A stretch of DNA of 47,549 bases from Halonatronomonas sp051745085 (GCA_051745085.1 JBNJDR010000012.1:1-47549); one strand, 5' to 3'. Shown: positions 34,672-44,008, counted from the first letter of the stretch. Made by a program: numbers and translations. Notes: generated by a model from the letters alone, not told the origin.

Positions 34672-36118
34672 TATTCTCATCTCCTGTGTAATTCCATTCA
34701 GCACCACGAGGAGTATCCCTTATCTCAATATTAACGTCGTTAAGATCATCCCGAATTTTATCTGCCAGTTCATAGTTATTATTGTTTCTTGCAATTTCAC
34801 GGACTTCAATTAAAATTTTCATAACTTCGTCAAGCTTGCTTTCTCGAGATATATTGGCCTTACGAGAGCTCAATTGTAAACCTAGAACTTCAGCCAGAGA
34901 AATGAATAAATTTCTTGCCTCCTGGAGAAGATAAACGTTGTTATCACTTGGTATAAAATCAGGAGAATTAATAAAAGAATTTATTTTGCTTGCAAAACTA
35001 TGCATAACTGCAATAGCTCTAGCAGTATTGAAATCATCATCCATTGCCTCTTCAAAATCATTACGATGACTCTTTAAGATATCGATGAAATCTTCCTGAA
35101 TAAAATCATCCCTACCTGAATAAGCAGTATCCTGAATCACATTATTAATTTGGTTTAAAGTGTTAATTAATTTATTTAAACTCTTAATCGAATTATCCAG
35201 TTCTTCAAGAGAAAAATTAATCGGACTTCTGTAATGTTTAGTTAATATATAATATCTAATTTGATCCGAAGTATATTCTTCTAGAAGGTCACGAGTCCGA
35301 TAAGTATTCCCAATCGATTTTGACATTTTCTCTCCAGATAAATCCACTGTGCCATTGTGCATCCAATATTTAACAAAAGGTTTTTCGCCTGAATAAGCTT
35401 CAGACTGAGCTATCTCGTTCTCGTGATGAGGAAAAATTAAATCTGTTCCGCCACCGTGAATATCTATAGCTCCACCCAGATATTTCATAGACATCGCAGA
35501 GCACTCAATATGCCATCCCGGCCAGCCTGGCCCCCAGGGACTATCCCAGGTAGGGTCTTCTTCGTGCTTTTTCCAGAGAGCAAAATCCAGAGGATGTCTT
35601 TTCTGCTCATCGACCTCTACCCTAGAGCCTGCTTTCATTTCATTAATATCCCTACCGGACAATTTGCCGTAATCATCAAAACTTTCAACACTAAAATACA
35701 CATTACCGTTCGTCTCATAAGCATATCCGCGTTCAACTAAAGTTTCAATTATTTCAATAATCTTATCAATATTTTCTGAAACTCGGCAAAATTCATCAGG
35801 CATTTCGACATTTAGATTCTGCAAATCTTCTATATATGCCTCTGCATATTTATTCGCCAGCTTCATTGGCGTCATATTTTCTTCTTCTGCTCTAACAACT
35901 ATTTTTTCATTAATATCGGTAAAATTTTGAATGTATTTCACTTTGTAACCTCTATAGCGCAAATACCTTCTAACAATATCATAATTAATTGCGCCTCTAA
36001 CGTGGCCTAGATGAGAATAATTTTGAACTGTTAAGCCACATACATACATTTTAACAACACCAGGTTCTAGGGTTTCAAACTTTTCCTTTTTCCCTGTGAT
36101 GGTATTATATACTTTCAC
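34661..36118 (-). CDS. cysS: Cysteinyl-tRNA synthetase
   Basis: Charges tRNA-Cys. The 485-residue class I enzyme starts with GTG (KVYNTITGKKEKFETLEPGV), six bases after GGAGG. HIGH is represented by HLGH (NYSHLGHVRGAI) and KMSKS by GEKMSKSIGN. Zinc ligands are visible in MYVCGLTV, WHIECSAMS and FPHHENE. It overlaps thyX directly, leaving no room for the mini-RNase III gene that often follows cysS. Confidence 0.98.
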   Translation of the reverse strand: MKVYNTITGKKEKFETLEPGVVKMYVCGLTVQNYSHLGHVRGAINYDIVRRYLRYRGYKVKYIQNFTDINEKIVVRAEEENMTPMKLANKYAEAYIEDLQNLNVEMPDEFCRVSENIDKIIEIIETLVERGYAYETNGNVYFSVESFDDYGKLSGRDINEMKAGSRVEVDEQKRHPLDFALWKKHEEDPTWDSPWGPGWPGWHIECSAMSMKYLGGAIDIHGGGTDLIFPHHENEIAQSEAYSGEKPFVKYWMHNGTVDLSGEKMSKSIGNTYRTRDLLEEYTSDQIRYYILTKHYRSPINFSLEELDNSIKSLNKLINTLNQINNVIQDTAYSGRDDFIQEDFIDILKSHRNDFEEAMDDDFNTARAIAVMHSFASKINSFINSPDFIPSDNNVYLLQEARNLFISLAEVLGLQLSSRKANISRESKLDEVMKILIEVREIARNNNNYELADKIRDDLNDVNIEIRDTPRGAEWNYTGDENNDN

Positions 36119-36147
36119 AGTTAACCTCCAATCATATTGAACTCAAC

Positions 36148-37599
36148 CTATTTATTTAATGACAAAGCGTTTTCTAATCTATTAATTGCTTCTTCTTTAC
36201 CTATTATCTCAGTGAACTCAACTAAACCAGGTCCTGACCCTTTACCGGTCAAGGCCAATCTTAATGGATGAAAGAACTTTCTTCCGCCCACGCCCACCTC
36301 TTTTCTCACTTGATTAAATAGAGTGCTAATATTATCCCGGGTAAACTCATCTAGCTGTTCTAGTCCTTTAATTAGTTCCTGAAAAACTTCTTTCACGTCT
36401 GGATCTTCCAATTCTTTTTTCGCCTCATCTATATCTTCATACCTGAATTCGGTAAAGAACAGTTCAGCCTCATCTGGTAGTTGAGCAAGGTAATCTAAGC
36501 CGTCTCTAACTAAATCGATAACCCTAATAAGCCAATCTTTATCAATATCTTTCCCATTATCAATATAACCGGCCTCTATTAAATAAGGAATAGACAAACC
36601 GTACAATCTATCTAAATCAGCCTTTTTAATATATTCCCCATTCATCCAGTTTAATTTTTCTACATCAAAAACTGCACCACTTTTATTGACACTATTCAAT
36701 TCGAAATTATTAACTATTTCTTCTTTGTCCATAATTTCTTTTTCTTCTCCGGGGGACCAACCGAGTAAAGCCAAAAAATTAAATAAAGCTTCAGGTAGAT
36801 ACCCTTTTTCTCTAAATTCTCCCACAAATACCTCATCTTGGTCTGATCTTTTCTTTAATTTAGCCTTAGTTTCATCAAGTATCAAAGGTAAATGAGCAAA
36901 ATTAGGTATCGGAAAATCTAAAGCCTGATACAGCATAATCTGTTTTGGGGTATTGGTAAGGTGATCTTCTCCTCTAATAACATCAGATATTTTCATTAAT
37001 GCATCATCGATAACCACAGCAAAATTATAAGTGGCCATTCCATCAGTTTTCTGAATTACAAAATCATCAAACTCTTTACTATTAAATATTACTTCGCCCC
37101 TAATCTGATCGTTAACTACTATTTCTCTATTATCTGTTGGCATTTTAAATCTAACAACATATTCAGAACCACTTTTTTCTTCCGAACTCAAATTGCGGCA
37201 GCGGCCGTCATAGTGTGGAACTTCCCCCGCTTCTTTTTGTTCTGCCCGCATTTTTTCTAAATCTTCTTTAGAGCAATAACATTTATAAGCTTTATCTTGT
37301 TTCAGTAATCTATCTACATATTTTTGATATATTTCTAACCTCTCTGACTGGCGATAAGGACCATATTCGCCCCCGATACTTACTCCTTCATCCACATCTA
37401 GTCCTAACCAATCAAGTTCTTTAATAATAACATCTTCAAATTCTCTGGTTGATCTATCTAGATCAGTGTCTTCTATTCGCAAAACCAAAGTACCATTATT
37501 TTTGCGAGCCCACAACCAGTTAAATAAAGCTGTTCGTATATTACCTATATGAATTCTTCCAGTGGGACTAGGTGGAAATCTCAACCTAATATCACTCAT
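36148..37599 (-). CDS. gltX: Glutamyl-tRNA synthetase
   Basis: Charges tRNA-Glu; in most Firmicutes it also charges tRNA-Gln with Glu for GatCAB conversion. I place the start at ATG 37599 (MSDIRLRFPPSPTGRIHIGN, 483 residues), eight bases after GGGAG. HIGH motif HIGN, KMSKS-like KLKKRSDQDEV and the class I C-terminal helical anticodon domain are seen. It starts 23 bases after the CBS-HutP gene, so the two are very likely co-transcribed. Confidence 0.98.
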   Translation of the reverse strand: MSDIRLRFPPSPTGRIHIGNIRTALFNWLWARKNNGTLVLRIEDTDLDRSTREFEDVIIKELDWLGLDVDEGVSIGGEYGPYRQSERLEIYQKYVDRLLKQDKAYKCYCSKEDLEKMRAEQKEAGEVPHYDGRCRNLSSEEKSGSEYVVRFKMPTDNREIVVNDQIRGEVIFNSKEFDDFVIQKTDGMATYNFAVVIDDALMKISDVIRGEDHLTNTPKQIMLYQALDFPIPNFAHLPLILDETKAKLKKRSDQDEVFVGEFREKGYLPEALFNFLALLGWSPGEEKEIMDKEEIVNNFELNSVNKSGAVFDVEKLNWMNGEYIKKADLDRLYGLSIPYLIEAGYIDNGKDIDKDWLIRVIDLVRDGLDYLAQLPDEAELFFTEFRYEDIDEAKKELEDPDVKEVFQELIKGLEQLDEFTRDNISTLFNQVRKEVGVGGRKFFHPLRLALTGKGSGPGLVEFTEIIGKEEAINRLENALSLNK

Positions 37600-37622
37600 A
37601 ATATCAACTCCCAAGAAAATTT

Positions 37623-38411
37623 TTATATTACGCTAGTTCCTACTGTTAATTGTTCAGTACCATCAACTAAAGCATGGCCAAATTTACCAAATATAGCTAC
37701 AGTTACATAATCTTCTCCCCGAACAATTGCAATTTTAAATCCCCCACCTAATCCCGGATTAATCAATGATAGTTGACTATATGCATCTTTAACTGCATTG
37801 GAAACAGCCATTTTGTGGCGAATATTTTCATCAATTACTCCACGTGCTATAGCAGCCACCGTACTGCTTTCTCTTAATTTAATAGGAAGTTTTTCTGCAT
37901 TAGCACCTGTTTGAGTAATAGCACCCTTATATCCATATCCATTAATTTTATCCAACCAATACTCTTCATATTCTCTGCTCCGCGTCATAGCTAAATAAAT
38001 AGCAGCACTTTCTGGTGTGATGGTACTCCTATCAACTTCCATCTCGTTGGTACCACAACGAACATAACCCTCAACAATATCCTGAGCGGTAATAATACCT
38101 ACCAGGTCACCTTCAGAAAATACCGGAAGACCCCCTATCTGATGATCAGATATTAACTGGGAAGCTCTTTTAACAGAAGCATCTTTGTTAATCTTAACCA
38201 GATCTCTAGATACTAAAGGTGAGATGCTTGCCTGCAAATCTTCCTTCTCCATAAAATCACCATCTGTTATAATTCCTATCACATTCTCATTCTGGTCTAC
38301 TACAATCAAACGGCCAATTTTATTAATAGATAATAATCGTTCTGCTTCTAGTAAGGTCGAATCTTCATTAATCGTAATCGGATTTTTTGTCATTATATCT
38401 TTAACTTTCAT
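37623..38411 (-). CDS. CBS-domain pair fused to a HutP-like RNA-binding domain
   Basis: The 262-residue protein has two CBS motifs: about 1-55 (MKVKDIMTKNPITINEDSTL then GRLIVVDQNENVIGIITDGD) and 62-117 (VSRDLVKINKDASVKRASQL then GGLPVFSEGDLVGIITAQDI). Residues about 128-262 resemble HutP, the L-histidine and Mg-dependent antiterminator of Bacillus: MAVSNAVKDAYSQL, FKIAIVRGEDYVTVAIFGKF and GTEQLTVGTSVI align by eye with HutP segments. HutP's metal-binding histidines are not clearly conserved. CBS pairs usually sense adenine nucleotides or SAM, so a ligand-controlled RNA regulator is plausible but inferred. It has its own promoter and heads gltX-cysS. Confidence 0.75.
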   Translation of the reverse strand: MKVKDIMTKNPITINEDSTLLEAERLLSINKIGRLIVVDQNENVIGIITDGDFMEKEDLQASISPLVSRDLVKINKDASVKRASQLISDHQIGGLPVFSEGDLVGIITAQDIVEGYVRCGTNEMEVDRSTITPESAAIYLAMTRSREYEEYWLDKINGYGYKGAITQTGANAEKLPIKLRESSTVAAIARGVIDENIRHKMAVSNAVKDAYSQLSLINPGLGGGFKIAIVRGEDYVTVAIFGKFGHALVDGTEQLTVGTSVI

Positions 38412-38456
38412 TTTTAATCACTCCTATTATTTGCCTATTCAAACCTCTAATTTATA

Positions 38457-38485
38457 ATTATATTGCATCTTTTAAATAGAGTCAA
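38457..38485 (-). promoter_or_regulatory. Promoter for the CBS-HutP gene, gltX and cysS
   Basis: On the minus strand, TTGACT (38480-38485) and TATAAT (38457-38462) are separated by 17 bases. The -35 box lies inside the last codons of ispF. The predicted leader is about 40 bases. Confidence 0.78.
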
Positions 38486-38945
38486 TAAGAACCACCGCTT
38501 GCGCTGCAATTCCTAATTCTTTTCCTGCAAATCCTAATTTTTCTGTAGTAGTAGCTTTAACATTAATTTGATCATTTTTTATTAGCATACTCTCCGCTAG
38601 CTTAGTAATCATCTGATTTTTATAATTCTTTAATTTAGGTTTTTCTGCAATTATAACAGAATCTATATTTACAACTTCAAACTTATTCTGCTTAAGTAAT
38701 TCAACTACGTATTTAAGTAAAATTAAACTAGATATATTTTTATACTCATTTTCATCCGGAGGAAAAAGTTCACCTATATCTCCTAAAGATGCCGCACCTA
38801 ACAGTGCATCTATTATTGCATGGATTAATACATCTGCATCAGAGTGCCCCTTTAAACCGAAATTATACTCTATTTTACATCCGCCTAAAATTAGATCAGC
38901 ACCTTCAACTAATTTGTGAACATCATAACCTATACCTATCCTCAT
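38472..38945 (-). CDS. ispF: 2-C-methyl-D-erythritol 2,4-cyclodiphosphate synthase
   Basis: Fifth step of the MEP isoprenoid pathway. The 157-residue product shows the zinc ligands in GYDVHKL (D8, H10) and the HSDADVLIHAIIDALLGAA segment, plus ATTTEKLGFAGKELGIAAQA near the C-terminus. Its ATG shares one base with the ispD stop (TAATG), so the two are coupled. Confidence 0.98.
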   Translation of the reverse strand: MRIGIGYDVHKLVEGADLILGGCKIEYNFGLKGHSDADVLIHAIIDALLGAASLGDIGELFPPDENEYKNISSLILLKYVVELLKQNKFEVVNIDSVIIAEKPKLKNYKNQMITKLAESMLIKNDQINVKATTTEKLGFAGKELGIAAQAVVLIDSI

Positions 38946-39649
38946 TAGGATTTCCAGCGCCTTTCCTTCAATAATATTTTAGCCTTCACCAGGTCTTCTT
39001 GAGTAGTTATCTTTATATTATTATAATCGCCATCAATAATTGCAACTTCTTCTCCTATATCTTCAACTAGCGAAGCATCATCATAAACTTTTATTCCTGA
39101 ATTTTTTGATTGCAGATGAACTTTTTTTATTAAACTATACAAAAAAGCCTGGGGCGTCTGAACAGCAATTAAGTCATCCCTGTCCAGAGTCTTAGCCACC
39201 AGACCTTCTGCACTTTTTATTTTAATTGTATCTTTAACAGCAACACCTGGAATTACTGCATTGAATTTTTTTAACTTAGAAATTAGTTTATAAATAATTT
39301 CAGATTTAACAAAAGGACGTGCACCATCATGAATTAATACATAATCTACATCAGGATTGAAACTTTCTAACCCCAAACATACAGTTTCCTTTCTACTATT
39401 CCCACCATGTTTTATATTAACAACATCTCTATCTAAATCAATATCTTTTAATACTTCATTTCTAGTATAATCAATATCTTCTGCAGCTACCATAATATTA
39501 ATCTGAGCAAATTCAAAATCTAACCCAGTAAAGGCTTTTATGGTATGCCATAATACTGGTCTCTTATTTAAATGGATAAATTGCTTTTTTGTTTTACTAT
39601 TCATCCGAGACCCTTTTCCGGCAGCAGCAATTAATAATGCAATCTTCAT
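38945..39649 (-). CDS. ispD: 2-C-methyl-D-erythritol 4-phosphate cytidylyltransferase
   Basis: Third step of the MEP pathway: CTP + MEP to CDP-ME. The 234-residue product has the nucleotide-binding N-terminus (LLIAAAGKGSRM then KKQF), HDGARPFV and the C-terminal IKITTQEDLVKA. It is immediately followed by ispF. Confidence 0.97.
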   Translation of the reverse strand: MKIALLIAAAGKGSRMNSKTKKQFIHLNKRPVLWHTIKAFTGLDFEFAQINIMVAAEDIDYTRNEVLKDIDLDRDVVNIKHGGNSRKETVCLGLESFNPDVDYVLIHDGARPFVKSEIIYKLISKLKKFNAVIPGVAVKDTIKIKSAEGLVAKTLDRDDLIAVQTPQAFLYSLIKKVHLQSKNSGIKVYDDASLVEDIGEEVAIIDGDYNNIKITTQEDLVKAKILLKERRWKS

Positions 39650-39697
39650 ACGATATCCCTCAATCCTAATTCCTCAATATCTAAAACAAAATAAAGC

Positions 39698-40789
39698 TCA
39701 TTCTTTTAGTTTAGCAAAAATCATTCTTCCTGCTGCAGTCTGCAAAATACTAGTAACTAAAACAGAAATATTTTCACCAATATGATTAACACCTTCATCC
39801 ACAACAATCATAGTGCCATCATCTAAATAACCGATCCCCTGACCATCTTCTTTACCTTCTTTTATTACTCTAACATCCATCTCTTCGCCTGGAAGTACCA
39901 CAGGTTTAACGGCATTTGCAAGTTCGTTAATGTTTAAAACCCTAACACCCTGCAATTCAGCAACCTTATTTAAGTTGTAATCATTCGTAACAATAATGCC
40001 AGTCATGATTTTAGCTAGTTTTACTAACTTACTATCAACCTCTACAATTTCTTCAAAGTCTTTATCAATAATCTCTACATTTATACCTTCATCTTTTTGC
40101 ATTTGTTTTAAAATGTCCAAACCTCGCCGTCCTCGATTTCTTTTTAATACATCTGATGAATCAGCAATATGGCGAAGTTCCTCCAAAATAAATTCGGGTA
40201 TTATTAATGAACCTTCAATAAACCCCGTTTTACAAATATCAGCAATTCTACCATCGATTATTACACTTGTATCCAATATTTTATTGGCAGATAAATCGGT
40301 TCTTTCCTCATCACTATTATAATTAGCTACATTTTTTGATTGAGCAAATAAAAAATCACTTATATTTCCTTCTTTACTTATCGCTAAAGAAAAGCCCAGA
40401 TAGGCCGCTACAATATTAATCACAATTTGCAGAGGAAGACCTAGTCTAGGAATTTTCGGTATTGAAAAAGCAAAATTTATTAAGGCTCCAAATATCAAAC
40501 CAATAATCAAACCCATTATTCCAATAGCAGTTTTCTGCCAGGTTATTTCCTTAAATCTTCTCTCAAAACTCAAGAAAAATTGCAAAAGTTTTTCCACAAT
40601 AATAGACAAAATAAAAAAACCAACAGAAGCACCAACTAATATCCCAATAAATTGAGTACTAGTAAAAATACTACCTAAATTATTAAAAGAAATCACAATA
40701 TCGTTCGCTAAACCAAGCATAATAATAAAATTATATCCTATAATTGCACCAAAAATTGTTAAAATTACTCTTATGACTCTTTTAAGCAC
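39698..40789 (-). CDS. PIN/TRAM-domain membrane protein (YacL family)
   Basis: The 363-residue protein starts with GTG (LKRVIRVILTIFGAIIGYNF). Four hydrophobic segments fill about residues 1-150, then comes a PIN nuclease-like domain with the first acidic motif ILDTSVIIDGRI and NDYNLNKVAELQGV, and a C-terminal TRAM domain (VLPGEEMDVRVIKEGKEDGQ). It is a probable membrane-tethered RNA-processing or toxin-like nuclease; no substrate is known. It stands between carD and ispD, as yacL does in Bacillus. Confidence 0.92.
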   Translation of the reverse strand: MLKRVIRVILTIFGAIIGYNFIIMLGLANDIVISFNNLGSIFTSTQFIGILVGASVGFFILSIIVEKLLQFFLSFERRFKEITWQKTAIGIMGLIIGLIFGALINFAFSIPKIPRLGLPLQIVINIVAAYLGFSLAISKEGNISDFLFAQSKNVANYNSDEERTDLSANKILDTSVIIDGRIADICKTGFIEGSLIIPEFILEELRHIADSSDVLKRNRGRRGLDILKQMQKDEGINVEIIDKDFEEIVEVDSKLVKLAKIMTGIIVTNDYNLNKVAELQGVRVLNINELANAVKPVVLPGEEMDVRVIKEGKEDGQGIGYLDDGTMIVVDEGVNHIGENISVLVTSILQTAAGRMIFAKLKE

Positions 40790-40829
40790 TTGGATTTCAC
40801 CCCCTCTCTAAAATTATTGAATATTTTAT

Positions 40830-41342
40830 CTACTCCTCATCTTCTTCTTCAATATGGGGGTTGTTTCTAAAAGCTTTATCAATAATTTCTTCGATTTCTT
40901 TCTCGCTTACATCTTTAGCTAATACTAGTTCACTAATTAATATTTGTCTAGCATTACTTAACATCTTTTTTTCTCCCGTAGATAAACCTTTTTCATCATC
41001 TCTTATCGTAAGATCTCTAACAACTCCACCTACTTCATAAATATCTCCTGTTTTAAGTTTCTCCATATTAGCTCTATATCTTCTATTCCAATTTTGTGAC
41101 ATCTTGCTTTTATCGCCCTTCAATAAAGCTATAATCTGATCAGCTTCTTCTTCGTCAATAATTTCTCTAACTCCAATTTCATCGACTTTATCTATCGGAA
41201 TCATAACTTTCATGTCACCAATAGGAAGTTGCATTATATAATATTGCTTTTCAGCACCAAGGATCTCTTTAGTTTCAATTCCAATTATTGTTCCAGCTCC
41301 ATGATTGGGATAAACGACTTTATCTCCTATCTCAAATCTCAA
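40830..41342 (-). CDS. CarD/CdnL-family transcription regulator
   Basis: Binds the RNA polymerase beta subunit and stabilises open promoter complexes in studied members. The 170-residue product has the N-terminal RNAP-interaction domain (IGDKVVYPNHGAGTIIGIET, then KVMIPIDKVDEIGVREI) and a helical DNA-binding C-domain (about 75-160), followed by an acidic tail. The start is TTG 41342, nine bases after GGAGGAG; there is no in-frame ATG nearby. A full-consensus promoter precedes it. Confidence 0.93.
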   Translation of the reverse strand: MRFEIGDKVVYPNHGAGTIIGIETKEILGAEKQYYIMQLPIGDMKVMIPIDKVDEIGVREIIDEEEADQIIALLKGDKSKMSQNWNRRYRANMEKLKTGDIYEVGGVVRDLTIRDDEKGLSTGEKKMLSNARQILISELVLAKDVSEKEIEEIIDKAFRNNPHIEEEDEE

Positions 41343-41387
41343 ACAAATCAGCTCCTCCTATTTATAGGCATAATATTCCTAAATTTA

Positions 41388-41416
41388 ATTATAACACCTA
41401 ATTATTTTACTGTCAA
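41388..41416 (-). promoter_or_regulatory. Consensus promoter of carD
   Basis: On the minus strand, perfect TTGACA (41411-41416) and perfect TATAAT (41388-41393) are 17 bases apart in the 90-base disA-carD gap. It is the best sigma-A match in the window. Confidence 0.88.
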
Positions 41417-41432
41417 TTTAGTATAATTCCTA

Positions 41433-42509
41433 TTAAATGTGTCTATCTAGGAGGACTTGATCTCGTAATCTTCTCAAGCCTTCTCTAATTGATCTTGCTC
41501 TAACTTCTCCTATGCCATCTACATCATCTAATTCGTCTGAAGAAGCATTTATAATAGCTTCTAAATCTTCAAACTCCTCTACCAAATTTTCTATTACTGG
41601 CATCGGCAAACGAGGTATCTTTCTTAATAATCTATACCCCCGCGGAGAAATAGAAACATCCATAGCACTACTACTTCCGCCTAGCCCAAGAGCTTTACTT
41701 ATAGTACTAACAGCTAACATATCATCAGAAGACCAATCTGTAAGTTCGTCTAACAGTTCTTCAGCATCAGGCTCTTCTTCATCTTCATACTGAATATAAT
41801 CTCTTATTAATAATATTCCCTCTTCTCTAACATTAGTAACTAATTCTTCTAATTGCATTTTAACAAGTCTTCCTTCAGAACCTAATTCTGTTATATACTT
41901 TTCGATTTCTTTTTGAATTTTTAAAACCATCTCTGAACGTTGAATCACAGTAACTACATCAGCTATAGTTACCAGATCTTCAAATTCTAAAGCACTTAAG
42001 TTAGTCAAAGATTGATCAAGCACGGATCGATATTTATCTAAAGTTTGAACAGCCTGATTCGCTTTAGATAATACCACTCGAATATCTTCTAATACCCTTT
42101 TAGCGCTATCTTTATATAGGGTAATTACATCACGTCTTTGAGATATAGAAACTACCAACTCACCGGTTTGTTTTGCAACTCGTTCAGCAGTTCGATGACG
42201 AGTTCCAGTTTCTTGAGATGAAATACCGTAATCGGGAACTAGTTGGGCATTAGCTAATAAAATTTTGTCAGCAGACTTATCTAATATGATTGCCCCATCC
42301 ATTTTAGCTAACTCATAAAGCCGCGCTGGAGTTAAATCAGCATTAATATTAAAGCCCCCATCAACTAAATTCATCACTTCTTCTTTATCACTAACTACAA
42401 TAAGTCCTCCCGTTTGAGCACGAAGAATATTTTCTAGCCCTTCTCTAAAAACTGTACCGGGAGCAATGATATGTAGAACATCATAAAGAACTTCCTCTTT
42501 GGAATCCAT
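41433..42509 (-). CDS. disA: Diadenylate cyclase DisA (DNA integrity scanning protein)
   Basis: Makes c-di-AMP from two ATP while scanning DNA for branched structures. The 358-residue product has the DAC domain with DGA (71-73) and RHRTAE (104-109), a helical spine and a C-terminal helix-hairpin-helix domain (IGEVRARSIREGLRRL). It follows radA by 19 bases, as in Bacillus. Confidence 0.98.
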   Translation of the reverse strand: MDSKEEVLYDVLHIIAPGTVFREGLENILRAQTGGLIVVSDKEEVMNLVDGGFNINADLTPARLYELAKMDGAIILDKSADKILLANAQLVPDYGISSQETGTRHRTAERVAKQTGELVVSISQRRDVITLYKDSAKRVLEDIRVVLSKANQAVQTLDKYRSVLDQSLTNLSALEFEDLVTIADVVTVIQRSEMVLKIQKEIEKYITELGSEGRLVKMQLEELVTNVREEGILLIRDYIQYEDEEEPDAEELLDELTDWSSDDMLAVSTISKALGLGGSSSAMDVSISPRGYRLLRKIPRLPMPVIENLVEEFEDLEAIINASSDELDDVDGIGEVRARSIREGLRRLRDQVLLDRHI

Positions 42510-42528
42510 CTACTCACCTCCTAAAAAA

Positions 42529-43896
42529 TCACTTGTTTTTAATTAACTGATATAAATCCCTAATATCCTTAATTGGGAAAATCTCTAATTCTAATTGATG
42601 CCTGTTATCATTCAAGTTACCAGCAGGTGAAACTACTTTATTAAAGCCCATTTTAAATGCTTCTTTCAATCTTTGTTCATATCTAGGAACAGATCTAATT
42701 TCACCGCTAAGCCCTAATTCACCAAAAAATAACATCTCACTGGGAATATTTACATCTAAATAACTTGAGATGATTGCCGCGGCAAGAGCCAAATCCAGGG
42801 CTGGTTCTTTAACATTCAAACCACCAACTATATTAAAATGAACATCTCGATCACTTAGGTTCAAGCCTAACCTTTTCTCTAGAACAGCTAATAACAAATT
42901 AGCTCTACCTCTATCTAAACCAGAAGCTATCCTTTGCGGGTTACCATAACTACTTCCTGCAACTAAAACCTGCGCCTCAACTAAAATAACTCTATTCCCT
43001 TCAGATACAGGAACTACAACTGATCCCGAAGAGTTTGCAGGTCTTTCTTGTAAAAATAAATCTGAAGGATTAACTACCTCTCTTAATCCTTCAGATACCA
43101 TCGTAAAGACTCCCACCTCTTCTACAGATCCAAATCTATTCTTACTGCTTTTAAGTAATCTGTAATTATTATGATTCTCCCCACTTAAATAAAGAACAGT
43201 ATCTACCATATGCTCCATTAGTTTAGGTCCAGCTAGTTGACCTTGTTTAGTAACATGCCCAATTAAAACCACAGGCACGTCCCTATTTTTGGCGTAATCT
43301 ATAAAAGACGAGGTTACCTCTCTAATTTGTACTACACTACCTGGAGAGGACTCATATTGAGGATCATAAATGGTTTGAATTGAATCAGCAATTACCAGGT
43401 CATACTCATTATTATTTAACTCTTTTAAAATTTCATCATAATTAGTTGTTGCCATAATAAAGATATTGTCGCTAAATACCCCTAATCTTTCTGCTCTCAT
43501 CCCAATTTGTGCTGAAGATTCTTCGCCAGAAATATAAAGTATATTCTTATTTGCCTTACTAATTTTATGAGCCACTTGTAAAATAAGAGTAGATTTACCA
43601 ATTCCCGGCTCTCCACCTAACAGAATAAGGGAGCCTTTTACAATACCCCCACCTAAAACCCTATCAAATTCTAATATATCTGTATTTAATCTCTGCCGAG
43701 CTTGATTTGCTAATTGTTTTTGTAAAGGTCTTGGCTTATTAGTTCTTCTTTTTCTAGTTTGTTTATTTTTATTATTTGACGTTTCTTGATATTCAATAAA
43801 GGTGTCCCAGCTATCACATCTGGAACACCTTCCCATCCAATTTATTGACTTATAACCACATTCTGAACATTTATAATAAGTTTTTGTTTTAGCCAT
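42529..43896 (-). CDS. radA: DNA repair protein RadA
   Basis: Helicase/ATPase aiding branch migration in recombination. The 455-residue product has an N-terminal zinc finger (C10, C13, C24, C27), Walker A GEPGIGKST, the RadA-specific KNRFG motif and a C-terminal Lon-protease-like domain (LDLALAAAIISSYLDVNIPS). It precedes disA; a promoter lies in its upstream gap, so it need not depend on ctsR-clpC transcription. Confidence 0.98.
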   Translation of the reverse strand: MAKTKTYYKCSECGYKSINWMGRCSRCDSWDTFIEYQETSNNKNKQTRKRRTNKPRPLQKQLANQARQRLNTDILEFDRVLGGGIVKGSLILLGGEPGIGKSTLILQVAHKISKANKNILYISGEESSAQIGMRAERLGVFSDNIFIMATTNYDEILKELNNNEYDLVIADSIQTIYDPQYESSPGSVVQIREVTSSFIDYAKNRDVPVVLIGHVTKQGQLAGPKLMEHMVDTVLYLSGENHNNYRLLKSSKNRFGSVEEVGVFTMVSEGLREVVNPSDLFLQERPANSSGSVVVPVSEGNRVILVEAQVLVAGSSYGNPQRIASGLDRGRANLLLAVLEKRLGLNLSDRDVHFNIVGGLNVKEPALDLALAAAIISSYLDVNIPSEMLFFGELGLSGEIRSVPRYEQRLKEAFKMGFNKVVSPAGNLNDNRHQLELEIFPIKDIRDLYQLIKNK

Positions 43897-43951
43897 TGAA
43901 CCTAATCACCTGCTTATATATAATGCAATAATCATTATAATTTACACAATT

Positions 43952-43980
43952 ATTGTAACATTTTTGTGCCTCTATTACAA
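43952..43980 (-). promoter_or_regulatory. Promoter for radA-disA
   Basis: On the minus strand, TTGTAA (43975-43980) and TACAAT (43952-43957) are separated by 17 bases, in the 112-base gap after clpC. No terminator hairpin is seen in that gap. Confidence 0.65.
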
Positions 43981-44008
43981 GACATTATACCTATTACAAT
44001 TTACACTT

